A DNA stretch of 32,874 bases, taken from X23 sp050251575. Lineage in GTDB: Bacteria; Bacillota; Clostridia; SK-Y3. Under the pieces are notes generated by a model. The model did not search any database. It saw only the letters and a list, made by a program, of their open reading frames with translations, and was not told the origin of the DNA. Below, one piece after another: positions 15,051-23,813 of the stretch (position 1 is the first letter of the stretch; the number at the start of each line of letters is the position of its first letter). The stretch lies in assembly GCA_050251575.1 (NCBI GenBank), contig JBFWMP010000015.1, forward strand, positions 1-32,874, read 5' to 3'. The position numbers were made by a program, and so were the translations under genes.

Positions 15051-15506
15051 TTATAATTTAATTTTTAATAATATTTCAAATGAGACATATACAAAAATTG
15101 TAAATCCCACTGATATGCAGATAGATAATATTTTCTTTTTAGTGCTGTTAGGCGCCGGATTTAAGCAGAATAATGCTACGGCTGTACACAAGAACGCTGC
15201 CAGATAGAAAAGTCCGAAAAATTTCCATGATACAACTATAATCACAGCTAATATAATCATCAAAAAGAAGTTTTTTATATTTGTAATTTCAAGTTGATCT
15301 TTATTATTCTTGTCTGCTCCAAAAATATCTCGATATAATGATGCCAAGCCGAAAAGTATCATCAAAATACTAACTAGACGTGGATAGTATGAAGGCGGAA
15401 TAATCATACCATCACCATAAGGAAACGTATATGTTGTTACTAAAAAATATAATCCTATAATAATGACTATTATCTCTGAAACGATAGATGCCTTTTTCTT
15501 ACTCAT
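15051..15506 (-). CDS. tctB: Tripartite tricarboxylate transporter small permease TctB
   Basis: The preferred start is ATG at 15506 (MSKKKASIV), behind GAAAGGA. Upstream in-frame codons fall in the intergenic hairpin. The product is 151 residues with four hydrophobic segments, the normal TctB arrangement. The first segment ends in TFPYGDGMIIPPSYYPRLVSILMI, which fits the family's conserved Pro/Phe-rich loop. It is encoded between the binding protein and TctA, as in other tct operons. Confidence 0.9.
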   Translation of the reverse strand: MSKKKASIVSEIIVIIIGLYFLVTTYTFPYGDGMIIPPSYYPRLVSILMILFGLASLYRDIFGADKNNKDQLEITNIKNFFLMIILAVIIVVSWKFFGLFYLAAFLCTAVALFCLNPAPNSTKKKILSICISVGFTIFVYVSFEILLKIKL

Positions 15507-15522
15507 TCTACTTTTCCTTTCT

Positions 15523-15552
15523 AGAGCGGACAAATATGTATTTATCCGCTCT
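15523..15552 (-). promoter_or_regulatory. Intercistronic hairpin between tctC and tctB
   Basis: AGAGCGGA (15523-15530) and TCCGCTCT (15545-15552) form a perfect 8-bp GC-rich stem with a 14-nt loop. No U-tract follows on the minus strand, so it is not an ordinary terminator. It probably protects the upstream binding-protein mRNA from 3' decay, raising TctC over TctA/B. The function is inferred. Confidence 0.5.
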
Positions 15553-15571
15553 CTCATAAATATTATGCTTT

Positions 15572-16597
15572 TTATTTTAAATCTTTTACAAGGTCAGTAC
15601 TATCAGCAACAAAATCATTAAAGTACTTTGTAAATGTTGGTTGATCCATATAATTATCTTCTAGCTGTTGTTGTTTTAAGAACTCTTGCCATTCGGAATC
15701 TTCAACAGTCTTTTTAATGATTTCGGCCATTTTATCAAGTCTATTTTGTGGAATACCAGGTTTTACAAAAAGACCTCTCCAAACAGAATATCCTGTTACA
15801 TAATCATAGCCTAACTCTTTAAAGGTTGGAACATCAGGAAACTCTGGAGATCTTTCCGCAAGCGTCATTCCTAAGACTCTTAATTTACCGGCTTTAACAT
15901 CTTCTCTAACAATACCGATTGAGGAAGAAGTAGCTTCAACATTATTACCCAGCAATCCAAGCTTTGCATTATTTGCGCTATCATAAGCTATGTAATTAAC
16001 ATCTATCCCTGCTGCCTTTGCTACCTTCAATGTAAGAATATGCATAGATGTTTTCACTTTTGCTGCACCCCAGTTTAACTTGCCCGGTTTTTCTTTAGCT
16101 GCCTTTACCAAATCATCAAAAGTTTTATAAGGGCTATCAGCTTTTACAGAAATTACACAATAATCTTCCATCAAGCTTGCAATCGGTACTACATCGTTAA
16201 CCTTGATAGGTGCTTGACCTGTTGCTATATTTAACCCAAGTGTAAGTGATTGCTGAAACCATGCATATCCATCCGCCGGTTTGCCCAACATAGTGTTTAA
16301 TGCAATTATTCCACTGCCACCTTCAGCATTTTCAATGATAAATGGAACTCCTGCATGTTTTTCTGCAACTTTAGCAAACCCTCTTGATATCACATCCGTA
16401 CTTGATCCAGCTTTGCTGTCAACATAAATTGTAATTGGCTTGCTTGGAAAGTCATCTGCGGGTTCAGCCTTCTTTTCTGCAGGTGCTGCAGGTGTTCCCT
16501 TGGGTTGTTCTGCCACCGGTGCCGGACTGCTTTGGCAAGCTGTCAGCATAAGAACCACTGTTAATACTAATGCCATGATACTACTGATTTTTTTCAT
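15572..16597 (-). CDS. tctC: Tripartite tricarboxylate transporter binding lipoprotein TctC
   Basis: ATG at 16597 is chosen because it follows GGGAGGT; the longer in-frame version starts inside the sigma-54 promoter leader. The product is 341 residues. The lipobox LTAC places the lipidated Cys at residue 21, followed by a Pro/Ala/Glu-rich linker. The body is a TctC/Bug-type binding domain: FPSKPITIYVDSKAGSSTDVISR at the N-terminus and GYDYVTGYSVWRGLFVKPGIP near the C-terminus. Bug proteins bind carboxylates by two ordered water molecules. The ligand is not readable. It is the first gene of the operon, consistent with a high need for binding protein. Confidence 0.93.
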   Translation of the reverse strand: MKKISSIMALVLTVVLMLTACQSSPAPVAEQPKGTPAAPAEKKAEPADDFPSKPITIYVDSKAGSSTDVISRGFAKVAEKHAGVPFIIENAEGGSGIIALNTMLGKPADGYAWFQQSLTLGLNIATGQAPIKVNDVVPIASLMEDYCVISVKADSPYKTFDDLVKAAKEKPGKLNWGAAKVKTSMHILTLKVAKAAGIDVNYIAYDSANNAKLGLLGNNVEATSSSIGIVREDVKAGKLRVLGMTLAERSPEFPDVPTFKELGYDYVTGYSVWRGLFVKPGIPQNRLDKMAEIIKKTVEDSEWQEFLKQQQLEDNYMDQPTFTKYFNDFVADSTDLVKDLK

Positions 16598-16639
16598 TAC
16601 AATACCTCCCATTTCTTTTTTTATTACACCTTTTATATA

Positions 16640-16656
16640 AGCAAAACTCATGCCAA
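16640..16656 (-). promoter_or_regulatory. Sigma-54 (-24/-12) promoter of the tct operon
   Basis: TGGCATGAGTTTTGCT fits the consensus TGGCAYRN4TTGCW completely, with GG and GC separated by the required 10 bp. It is about 43 bp upstream of the tctC start codon. The divergent gene encodes a sigma-54 activator. Confidence 0.85.
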
Positions 16657-16821
16657 CTTTAGGACTTTATATTTTATGTCCCTTTGTATAAAATTCTTTT
16701 TTATAGTTATATCTCACAGAACATAAGAATCCCATCTAGTACAAGAAGTCCTTTTTTTCTATTTAAAATTTAGTATCTTGCATAAGTAGTTTCTATCTTC
16801 TTAATTACTATCTTATATTTA

Positions 16822-16857
16822 TTTCACTTTGTAATATAATTTTCATTTTGTAATATA
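16822..16857. repeat. Paired 17-bp direct repeats, candidate activator sites
   Basis: TTTCACTTTGTAATATA (16822-16838) and TTTCATTTTGTAATATA (16841-16857) differ at one base and start 19 bp apart. They lie about 165-215 bp upstream of the sigma-54 promoter and about 100-130 bp upstream of the activator gene. This is a typical place for an enhancer site of a sigma-54 activator. The remainder of 16658-16955 is AT-rich, and I see nothing else certain in it. Confidence 0.5.
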
Positions 16858-16955
16858 TAATTAAATTATGAAATTGATATAGGAAATGTTTTAGTATTGT
16901 AGTAAAATATAACTAAATATAAAATTCTACACATTAAAGATGTCATGGAGGTCTT

Positions 16956-18869
16956 ATGGAACACAAAATTGTGATGATTGCCACAAATCAACTTTTAGAA
17001 GAAAGATGCTTAAAGATCTTTCATTCTTTAAACATAGAAATCCCCATACATATTGGTCTTTTTGAAGATGCCTTGGATATTGCAAAAGAACAGATACGAC
17101 AGGGTGCAAAAGTTATTATCAGTCGTGGAGGTACTTATCTTTATCTTAAGTCACAATTACATATTCCTGTTATAGAAATCCGGTCAAATATTTTTGATGT
17201 TGCTTATTCAATAAAAAAAGCTCTCGCTTACTCAAAAAAAATAGGTGGTATTACTTTAAACCCCTCTTTTTCCGGTGCGGAACGCCTCAGTGATTTTATC
17301 CCTATGGATCTTTTTAGATATGTTACATTAGACAATCGTGATGAAGTCGAAAGTAAAGTCATAGAATTTAAAAATGCAGGGATTGAAGCAATCATTGGCG
17401 GGCATCATGCTTCTTTATGTGCCAAAAAACATGGATTAAGATTTGTCGAAATTATCGCAGATGAAAACTCTATAAAGGAAGCGATTCTTGATGCAGTTCA
17501 GGCATTAAACTACGAAACAGAAAAAGAAGAAAAATATGAAATGATAAAATCTATTCTTGATTCTACAAATGAAGGGGTTATCGGTATAGATAATAATGGA
17601 AATATTACAAATATAAATAGGATTGCTATTAATCTATTAGAAGAAAAATCTGATTTAGTAGGAAAAGGTATTAACACCATATTTCCTTTTTTTGATGTTA
17701 ATAAAACTATATCTGAGGAAAGACCTATTTACAATGAGTTGGTAAATATCAACAACAATCCTTTTGCTATCAACTATGTTCCTATTATCGTAGAACAGAA
17801 AGCAAAGGGTGCTGTTGTCACCATGCAAAAAACTCACAATATACAAAGCCTTGAACAAAAAATCAGAAAAGACTTGCTTTCAAAGGGTCACATCGCAAAA
17901 GCGACCTTTGATGAAAGTATTATTGGTTCTAGTAAATGTATTCATTCCGTCAAAGAAAAAGCCAAGCAATTTTCAAAAACAGACAGTACGGTTTTAATAT
18001 TAGGAGAAACCGGTACAGGAAAAGAATTATTCGCACAAAGCATTCACAATTATAGTTTTCGAAAAGATAACCCTTTTGTCGCTATAAACTGTGCCGCTCT
18101 ACCTCAGAGCATCCTTGAAAGTGAGCTTTTCGGATATGTTAAAGGGGCTTTTACAGGAGCCAAAAATGAAGGTAAATATGGAATATTTGAGCTTGCCCAT
18201 ACAGGCACAATCTTTCTTGATGAAATTAGTGAAATCCCACCTGAAGTTCAAGCACGCCTTCTTAGAGTTATACAGGAAAGAGAGGTCACCCGTTTAGGCA
18301 GCGACAAAGTAATCCCCGTTAATGTTCGTATTATTGCCGCCAGCAACAAAAACCTACTTAATGAAATAAAAGAAAAGCGGTTCAGAGAAGATTTATATTA
18401 TCGATTATCTGTTTTAGTCCTGGAGCTTCCTTCTTTAAACAAAAGAAACAGTGATATTCCAGACCTAGTAAAACACTTTATTACAGTACACTGTCGAAAC
18501 TATACTAAAACAATAATTACTATAACTGAAGAAGCAATTAACCTTTTATGTTCACTTGAATATCCCGGAAACATAAGACAATTCAGTAATATCGTCGAAT
18601 GTGCCGTTGCACTTTGTAATGACCGTATAATAGATGTTGACATCATCAGAGAGGCCCTCGGAGCCTCAGCAACATCAAATATTATTTCTGCATCCGACAA
18701 ACATACTGCTGATTATAAAAGTGGGGTGCTGTCACAAATTGAAAATGAAACTATCCTCCGTATACTTGCTGAGTCCAAAGGAAATAAAAAAATAGCTGCT
18801 CAAAAACTAGGTATTAGCCAAGTTACCTTGTGGAGGCGCTTAAAAAAACTGAGCGAATCAAATAGTTAA
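16956..18869 (+). CDS. PrpR-like sigma-54-dependent activator
   Basis: The 637-residue product starts at ATG behind GGAGG. It has an N-terminal PrpR_N-type sensor (about 1-185, including GAKVIISRGGTYLYLK and AGIEAIIGGHHASLCAKKHG), which in relatives binds small acids or their CoA-pathway intermediates, then a PAS domain (about 195-300). The AAA+ domain carries Walker A GETGTGKE (350), the sigma-54 contact loop GAFTGA (397-402), Walker B with Asp422-Glu423 and an arginine-finger region RFREDLYYRL. A Fis-type helix-turn-helix (NKKIAAQKLGISQVTLWRRL) ends the protein. It is divergent from the tct operon, whose promoter is sigma-54-type, so it most likely activates tctCBA and the following genes in response to the transported acid. 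Confidence 0.93.
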   Translation: MEHKIVMIATNQLLEERCLKIFHSLNIEIPIHIGLFEDALDIAKEQIRQGAKVIISRGGTYLYLKSQLHIPVIEIRSNIFDVAYSIKKALAYSKKIGGITLNPSFSGAERLSDFIPMDLFRYVTLDNRDEVESKVIEFKNAGIEAIIGGHHASLCAKKHGLRFVEIIADENSIKEAILDAVQALNYETEKEEKYEMIKSILDSTNEGVIGIDNNGNITNINRIAINLLEEKSDLVGKGINTIFPFFDVNKTISEERPIYNELVNINNNPFAINYVPIIVEQKAKGAVVTMQKTHNIQSLEQKIRKDLLSKGHIAKATFDESIIGSSKCIHSVKEKAKQFSKTDSTVLILGETGTGKELFAQSIHNYSFRKDNPFVAINCAALPQSILESELFGYVKGAFTGAKNEGKYGIFELAHTGTIFLDEISEIPPEVQARLLRVIQEREVTRLGSDKVIPVNVRIIAASNKNLLNEIKEKRFREDLYYRLSVLVLELPSLNKRNSDIPDLVKHFITVHCRNYTKTIITITEEAINLLCSLEYPGNIRQFSNIVECAVALCNDRIIDVDIIREALGASATSNIISASDKHTADYKSGVLSQIENETILRILAESKGNKKIAAQKLGISQVTLWRRLKKLSESNS

Positions 18870-18897
18870 TAGGGGCGGTTTAAACCGCCCCTATTAA
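18866..18897. terminator. 32-bp perfect palindrome between convergent genes
   Basis: TTAATAGGGGCGGTTT at 18866-18881 is followed immediately by its exact reverse complement to 18897. The arms include the stop codon of the sigma-54 activator and end three bases before the stop codon of the 2-hydroxycarboxylate transporter. The very stable GC-rich core can fold in both transcripts. No long U-tract follows, so termination may be partial or the element may mainly protect 3' ends. Confidence 0.65.
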
Positions 18898-18900
18898 TGA

Positions 18901-20223
18901 TTAACTCAAGAACTGCGAAGCAAGGAAAGTAAGCCACACCATATTGATAGAACCGCCAATACGTGAACAGATCGTCAAGAAAGGAAGCAGTTCCATTCTA
19001 TTACTCGCTGATAATACAGCAACATCTCCCGTGCCACCCATATCTGCTAAGCCTAGACCAGCCATGATGGAACCTTCCACCGCATAGAATCCAAACAAAT
19101 AAGTAAGTATAGCAGCAACAATAACAATAGCCAATACCGAAGCTATACACAAAATAATATATACCGGATTTGTAAATAGTGATAACAATTCTCCGATATT
19201 CAGAACGCCTACGGAAATAGCCGCCAAAGCAGCAGGCGTCATAACCTTTGACATAAATCTAGTCCACTCACCGGAAGATTTTTCAAGAGACTCAGGCGTC
19301 AAACGAAACAGCTTAAAGATAATAGCCGGAATAATCATCCATACATATGCATGCAATGAAGGTACTACTCGGCTGCATAACATGCCAAATGTATAGAACC
19401 CGCAGGTTAAAAGGAAACCACTTCCCAGTTCTGTGAAACTTGTCTGGTTAGTATCTGCAACAAGTTCCTTTTTCTGTGTTTCCGTAATATTAACCTTAAC
19501 TTCATTACGAAGGATTTTTCCCTCACCTGAAAATCCTTTAAAGAACATATTCGGATTCTTTTTACCCAATGATGCCAATACTGCTGCTATTAAAATAGTA
19601 AGTACGTTTGCAATCATAACGGAAGATGATAGCGTTGTCAGATAAGTTTCCGGCGACCCGCCTCCATATGATGCATAAATCTCCGAAAGTGGTACTGCCG
19701 ATGCACTAACACCGGAACCAAGAACAGGACCTGCAATGTAAAGCATGGTTTCAATAAAACCGTAGCCTAAAACAGCACCGAGAGCACCTGTCAAAAGCGT
19801 TCCAAGTATAATTGTACCACACATGGGTATAATAAAACGGACACCTGCGTTAATCAACGTCTTACGATTCATAGCTAAAATACTGCCTACCAGCAAACCA
19901 GGAACTAGGAATGACGTATAATCGTATCCACTAAAGAAATTCTTACCAATTACTCTGACGCTTTCAGGAAAAATACCCAAATGAATCAAGATAGCAGGAA
20001 TTAAAACTGCGAAAATTGTGCCAGCACCGTAGTCCTTAATGATAGGAGTTTGATCACCGAGCCATTTCAAACCAACTCCCAGAACCAGGGCGATGGTAAA
20101 CCCACCCATCATTTTGTCTTGAATTACTTCCAGCTCGATGCCTACAATAACAAGAACGAAAATAAGAAGAAACCAGGGAAGCGGCATTCCATACACATTC
20201 TTATTCTTAATCGTTTCAATCAT
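18901..20223 (-). CDS. 2-hydroxycarboxylate transporter (2HCT/CitS family)
   Basis: The 440-residue product starts at ATG behind AAGGAGGT. The 2HCT reentrant-loop signatures are present: GSGVSASAVPLSEIYA in the first half and GLADMGGTGDVAVLSASNRM with SRIGGS in the second half. About 11 membrane segments are expected. Family members (CitS, CimH, MaeN, CitP) move citrate, malate, lactate or citramalate with Na+ or H+, or exchange them. It is the last gene of the GntR-led operon, 24 bp after the LDH2-type dehydrogenase, which suggests that its substrate is a 2-hydroxyacid oxidised by that enzyme. Confidence 0.92.
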   Translation of the reverse strand: MIETIKNKNVYGMPLPWFLLIFVLVIVGIELEVIQDKMMGGFTIALVLGVGLKWLGDQTPIIKDYGAGTIFAVLIPAILIHLGIFPESVRVIGKNFFSGYDYTSFLVPGLLVGSILAMNRKTLINAGVRFIIPMCGTIILGTLLTGALGAVLGYGFIETMLYIAGPVLGSGVSASAVPLSEIYASYGGGSPETYLTTLSSSVMIANVLTILIAAVLASLGKKNPNMFFKGFSGEGKILRNEVKVNITETQKKELVADTNQTSFTELGSGFLLTCGFYTFGMLCSRVVPSLHAYVWMIIPAIIFKLFRLTPESLEKSSGEWTRFMSKVMTPAALAAISVGVLNIGELLSLFTNPVYIILCIASVLAIVIVAAILTYLFGFYAVEGSIMAGLGLADMGGTGDVAVLSASNRMELLPFLTICSRIGGSINMVWLTFLASQFLS

Positions 20224-20247
20224 CCTTTTACCTCCTTCAGCTTTAAA

Positions 20248-21324
20248 TTAAAGAATACTTTCCACACCATATTTCTTGGCAATTTCTTTGTTCTCCTCAA
20301 TAACTTCTACCGGATATGCAATACCCTCCCTCTTTTGACGTTCCATAGAACGAGCTTCCAATTCACCTGGTATGAAAATTTCCGATACATCTTCTGCTTT
20401 TTTACCGCTTTTTAGATAATCAACTGCATCATCCATACGTTTTTTAAATTCATCAACATCAGTAACAGCAGATATATCAATTACCTGCAATAGATGTCCG
20501 GTATTCTGAATCTCGCTTGGCTTCTCATAAAAATCACCGACTGTTGGTCCAAAGCTGGAACCATTCAAAATTGAAGAAAGAATAGCATTCATAAATGTGA
20601 TGCCGTAGCCTTTATAATCACCGAATGGTCTAACTGTTCCCCAATATCCCTCGTCAGCATCGGTCGTTGATTTGCCTTTTACATCCAAAGCCCATGTTTC
20701 CGGAATTTTTGCACCAGTTTTCATAGCCATGACAATCTTACCCCTTGCAACAACGCTGGTTGCCATATCCAATACCATCGGCGGTTTTGTTAAGCAAGGT
20801 GCAGCCATTGCAAATGGATTGTTGCCTAATTGCCTCTCAACCCCTCCCCACGGTGCCATAATATTGCCGCAGTTGATTGTCCAGCATAAACCAATCATGT
20901 TTTCTTTTGCTGCCATTTCTGCATAATATGCACAAGTACCTAGGTGATTACTTCCTGTAACGGAAACAGTAGAAGAACCATATTGTTTCGCCAAGTCAAT
21001 TGCCACATTCATACCATAGACTGTGGCTACCATACCCATGGAGTTATTTCCATCTACCAGTGCTGTGGCACCTTTTGCTTTGACTACTGCAGGCTGTGCA
21101 GTCGGGCTAGTTCCTTTTTCCTCAAAACGTTTTACATAAATAGGCGTTCTCATAATACCATGAGAATAAACACCTCTCGCATCAGCTGTAACCAGATGGT
21201 CTGCTACAATTTCAGCATCCTTTTCATTCATTCCTGCTCCCATATAGATAGCTTTCTGCCACAGCAAAGCTTTATCAAATGGGATGACAATTTCCTCACC
21301 AAACTTGTAATCACTGCTAGCCAT
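20248..21324 (-). CDS. LDH2/MDH2-family NAD(P)-dependent 2-hydroxyacid dehydrogenase
   Basis: The 358-residue product starts at ATG behind GGGGGGAG. It belongs to the malate/L-lactate/ureidoglycolate dehydrogenase family (LDH2/MDH2), unrelated to classical LDH. The motif ADARGVYSHGIMRTP holds the conserved His55, and VSVTGSNHLGTCAYYAEMA and GNNPFAMAAPC form the cofactor and substrate region. Relatives include sulfolactate dehydrogenase, delta-1-piperideine-2-carboxylate reductase and 2,3-diketo-L-gulonate reductase YiaK. It lies between a Zn-dependent alcohol dehydrogenase and a 2-hydroxycarboxylate transporter. The likely role is oxidising the imported hydroxyacid to a 2-oxoacid, or the reverse reduction. 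Confidence 0.9.
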   Translation of the reverse strand: MASSDYKFGEEIVIPFDKALLWQKAIYMGAGMNEKDAEIVADHLVTADARGVYSHGIMRTPIYVKRFEEKGTSPTAQPAVVKAKGATALVDGNNSMGMVATVYGMNVAIDLAKQYGSSTVSVTGSNHLGTCAYYAEMAAKENMIGLCWTINCGNIMAPWGGVERQLGNNPFAMAAPCLTKPPMVLDMATSVVARGKIVMAMKTGAKIPETWALDVKGKSTTDADEGYWGTVRPFGDYKGYGITFMNAILSSILNGSSFGPTVGDFYEKPSEIQNTGHLLQVIDISAVTDVDEFKKRMDDAVDYLKSGKKAEDVSEIFIPGELEARSMERQKREGIAYPVEVIEENKEIAKKYGVESIL

Positions 21325-21335
21325 TTTCTCCCCCC

Positions 21336-22361
21336 TTAGAATTTAAATATTATTTTAACAAAGTCTTCTGTTCTCTTATATGCCATATTTATGACCTCTA
21401 CGCAATCTTCAATTGGAACAATCTTAGAAATCATAGGCTTAACGTCGACTTTGCCACCTGCGATTGCATTTATTGCTATTTCAAAGTCTTTTTTTACATA
21501 CATATAGGTCCCTAACATATTCAACTCTTTCCAGCGGTACTTTCTTGCATCAAAAGGCGGGGCGGAACCAAAATGTGCGACTTCCATAATCTGTCCGTAC
21601 CGTTTTGTACATTCAATGGCCTGCGTCATAATTTCATCCTTTCCAACAGCCATGAATACCACATCAGCTCCTTGCCCTTCGGTATATGCCAATACTTCTT
21701 TGACTACATCACACTTTTTAGCATTAATTATTATATCTGCTCCCATTTGTTTTGCTATGCCTAGGTTATATTCAGAGACGTCCGTCATGATAACATTTGC
21801 TGCACCGGCCATCTTAGAAGCTACTAAAATCGAAAGCCCAATCGGACCGCATCCCTGAATCATTACCGTTTTACTTAATCCTACCCGTGACACACGAACA
21901 GCATGAGCACCTACTGCCAGCGGTTCTAACAGAGCCCCTTCCTCCAACGAGATGTTATCGGGCAGTTTCAGTACTGCGCGTTTCGGAGCAATAATATATT
22001 CTCCAAAGGAACCTGACCATTTAATAGTTCCAAGTACTGCTTTTTCCGGGCAGACATTATAATCGCCTCTCAGGCAGTCCGAACATTTGCCACAGCTATA
22101 CTGCGGCTCAATTGCAACCCTATCCCCAACTTGAAACTCCTTTACATCCGATCCGACTTCTACAACAATTCCGGAAGCCTCATGCCCGGAAATAATCGGC
22201 GGCAGCCGTGTCGGATGAGTACCACAAAAAGCATGTACTTCAGAACCACATATACCGGTAAATGAAATTCTGATTTTTACATCATCCGCATTTTGTATAG
22301 ACGGTTCCGGGGCATCTATAAATGCCATAGAAAATGGTTTTTCAATAAAAGCTGCTTTCAT
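21336..22361 (-). CDS. Zn-dependent alcohol/polyol dehydrogenase (MDR family)
   Basis: The 341-residue product is a medium-chain dehydrogenase of the threonine/sorbitol dehydrogenase type. Catalytic zinc ligands fit Cys38 and His60-Glu61 (ISGHEASG). Four structural-zinc cysteines lie at 90, 93, 96 and 104. NAD binding is shown by IQGCGPIGLS. The gene follows the TIM-barrel gene and precedes the LDH2-type dehydrogenase by 11 bp. It probably oxidises a hydroxyl group of a sugar acid, polyol or related intermediate; the substrate is unknown. Confidence 0.9.
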   Translation of the reverse strand: MKAAFIEKPFSMAFIDAPEPSIQNADDVKIRISFTGICGSEVHAFCGTHPTRLPPIISGHEASGIVVEVGSDVKEFQVGDRVAIEPQYSCGKCSDCLRGDYNVCPEKAVLGTIKWSGSFGEYIIAPKRAVLKLPDNISLEEGALLEPLAVGAHAVRVSRVGLSKTVMIQGCGPIGLSILVASKMAGAANVIMTDVSEYNLGIAKQMGADIIINAKKCDVVKEVLAYTEGQGADVVFMAVGKDEIMTQAIECTKRYGQIMEVAHFGSAPPFDARKYRWKELNMLGTYMYVKKDFEIAINAIAGGKVDVKPMISKIVPIEDCVEVINMAYKRTEDFVKIIFKF

Positions 22362-22417
22362 TTTTTCACTCCTTTTCTTAATAGGTTTATTTACTATTTA
22401 TTTTTAAATCTATATTT

Positions 22418-23257
22418 TTACATGCTATCCAGTATTGCAAAGAGTTCTTTTGTACTTTTCTCGATACAATCTATTTCCCATGATGTTACCTGAACATCGT
22501 CTATGTTGTCCGGCCGCTTAATTGTCATTTCTAGCCCAATCTTTACGTCTGGGTTATACTGAAATGCATATTTCAGTATTTCCTTCACGGATTGTGAACC
22601 TTTTCCTAAGATAGTGCCATTCATGAAATATCCTGCCTCCGGCTTCTCGAATACAAAATCCTTTATATGCATACAATAAAGATTTTTTTTCATTTTATGT
22701 AAGGTATCTATGGGTTTTTCAATAAAGGCAATACTGTTAGTAGTATCACATACATGTTTTACCAGCGGATGCCCGATTAAATCTACCAACTCTACTAAGC
22801 AGCTTGTCTGTAAGTCAAAATGATTTTCAATTCCAATTGTGATACCTGCCTCTTCAATCCGATAGATATTATCCATGATAATTTTCCTGGCTCTGCTTAA
22901 AGTTTCTCTGTAACCCGCTCCTTTTGCCAAAGGAATAGAAAAGCGCAAACTCTCCGCATTCATGATCTTTGCCAAAGGTAAATACTTTTCAAAAGTATCT
23001 TCCGTAAGATGTTTTAGTCCATAAACCGCACTCATATCGTAACAGGATAATCTTTCTCCAATCTGCGCACAAAGCTTTTCGTCAAAATCCTGTGAGTTCA
23101 AATTATCGAAAATCAATGCTCTGCCGTATCCCAGCCGGTTTGCCTTATCAATAAAATCAAATACAGTAAAAGGCTGTACAGGTTTAAAACTTTTCGTACC
23201 GATGCTGTAACGAAATGCATAACTACAAATTCCGATACTTTTTCGCTGATATTCCAT
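22418..23257 (-). CDS. TIM-barrel sugar isomerase/epimerase family protein
   Basis: ATG at 23257 (MEYQRKSIG), behind AGGTG, is preferred over the GTG three codons upstream that overlaps it, giving 279 residues. The fold is the xylose-isomerase-like AP endonuclease-2 barrel. Strands end in acidic or His residues typical of a divalent metal site: GIENHFDLQ, KHVCDTTNS, CMHIKDF and GLEMTIKRP. Members isomerise or epimerise sugars, ketoses or inositol derivatives, and some are dehydratases. In this operon it probably interconverts isomers of the catabolised acid or sugar. Confidence 0.85.
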   Translation of the reverse strand: MEYQRKSIGICSYAFRYSIGTKSFKPVQPFTVFDFIDKANRLGYGRALIFDNLNSQDFDEKLCAQIGERLSCYDMSAVYGLKHLTEDTFEKYLPLAKIMNAESLRFSIPLAKGAGYRETLSRARKIIMDNIYRIEEAGITIGIENHFDLQTSCLVELVDLIGHPLVKHVCDTTNSIAFIEKPIDTLHKMKKNLYCMHIKDFVFEKPEAGYFMNGTILGKGSQSVKEILKYAFQYNPDVKIGLEMTIKRPDNIDDVQVTSWEIDCIEKSTKELFAILDSM

Positions 23258-23334
23258 TTTAATCACCTAATTTACTTATGTAATATTTGTTGAATAGTTG
23301 TCTTAGAAATTTTCTCAGAATCAAGTTTGAAATG

Positions 23335-23730
23335 CTATTTTTTAGAGTTTTCTACCGCTTGCAAAGCTCTTTCTTCAAGTGCCTTAGCTATAATTGGAGG
23401 AGAAAATACACATAAGACTTTTAGTAATGTCGCGCCTGTATTTTCAATATAATGCTCTTTGCCAGGGGCTGCTATAATCATAGTATCGGAAACAAAATTA
23501 TACTCTTTCCCATCAACAAATGCCTTTCCCTCTCCGGACATACAATACATTGCTTCCATTCCAACAGGATGAGCATGCAAATCAATTTTGCATCCTGGTT
23601 CCCATTCTGTTATATGTACAGAAAAATTTGTCTCATATTTTGATGTATCTCCCATAAACAAAGGAATTATAGTCCTGGAAAACGGTTGTGGTACTTTAAT
23701 ACCTTTTGAATCTTTATAATCAAAATACAT
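23335..23730 (-). CDS. Small cupin-domain protein
   Basis: The 131-residue product starts at ATG behind GAGGAGG. It is a single cupin barrel: PGCKIDLHAHPVGMEAMYCMSGEGKAFVDG matches cupin motif 1 with metal-binding His residues and Glu, and PGKEHYIENTG matches motif 2. Such small cupins act as isomerases, lyases or ligand-binding partners in sugar-acid operons. It lies 83 bp after the GntR regulator and 77 bp before the TIM-barrel gene. A precise reaction cannot be assigned. Confidence 0.85.
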   Translation of the reverse strand: MYFDYKDSKGIKVPQPFSRTIIPLFMGDTSKYETNFSVHITEWEPGCKIDLHAHPVGMEAMYCMSGEGKAFVDGKEYNFVSDTMIIAAPGKEHYIENTGATLLKVLCVFSPPIIAKALEERALQAVENSKK

Positions 23731-23813
23731 TTTTGCCCCTCCTCATATATACTATATTTGTAAAACTATACATATCTTATTTTTAGAGCATTTAGTTAAA
23801 GCCGTGTGCCATA

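Noticed and set aside
23796..23811. TGGCAC on the minus strand before the cupin gene as a second sigma-54 promoter
   Set aside because: The -12 half reads TTTAA and lacks the essential GC, so it does not fit a sigma-54 site.
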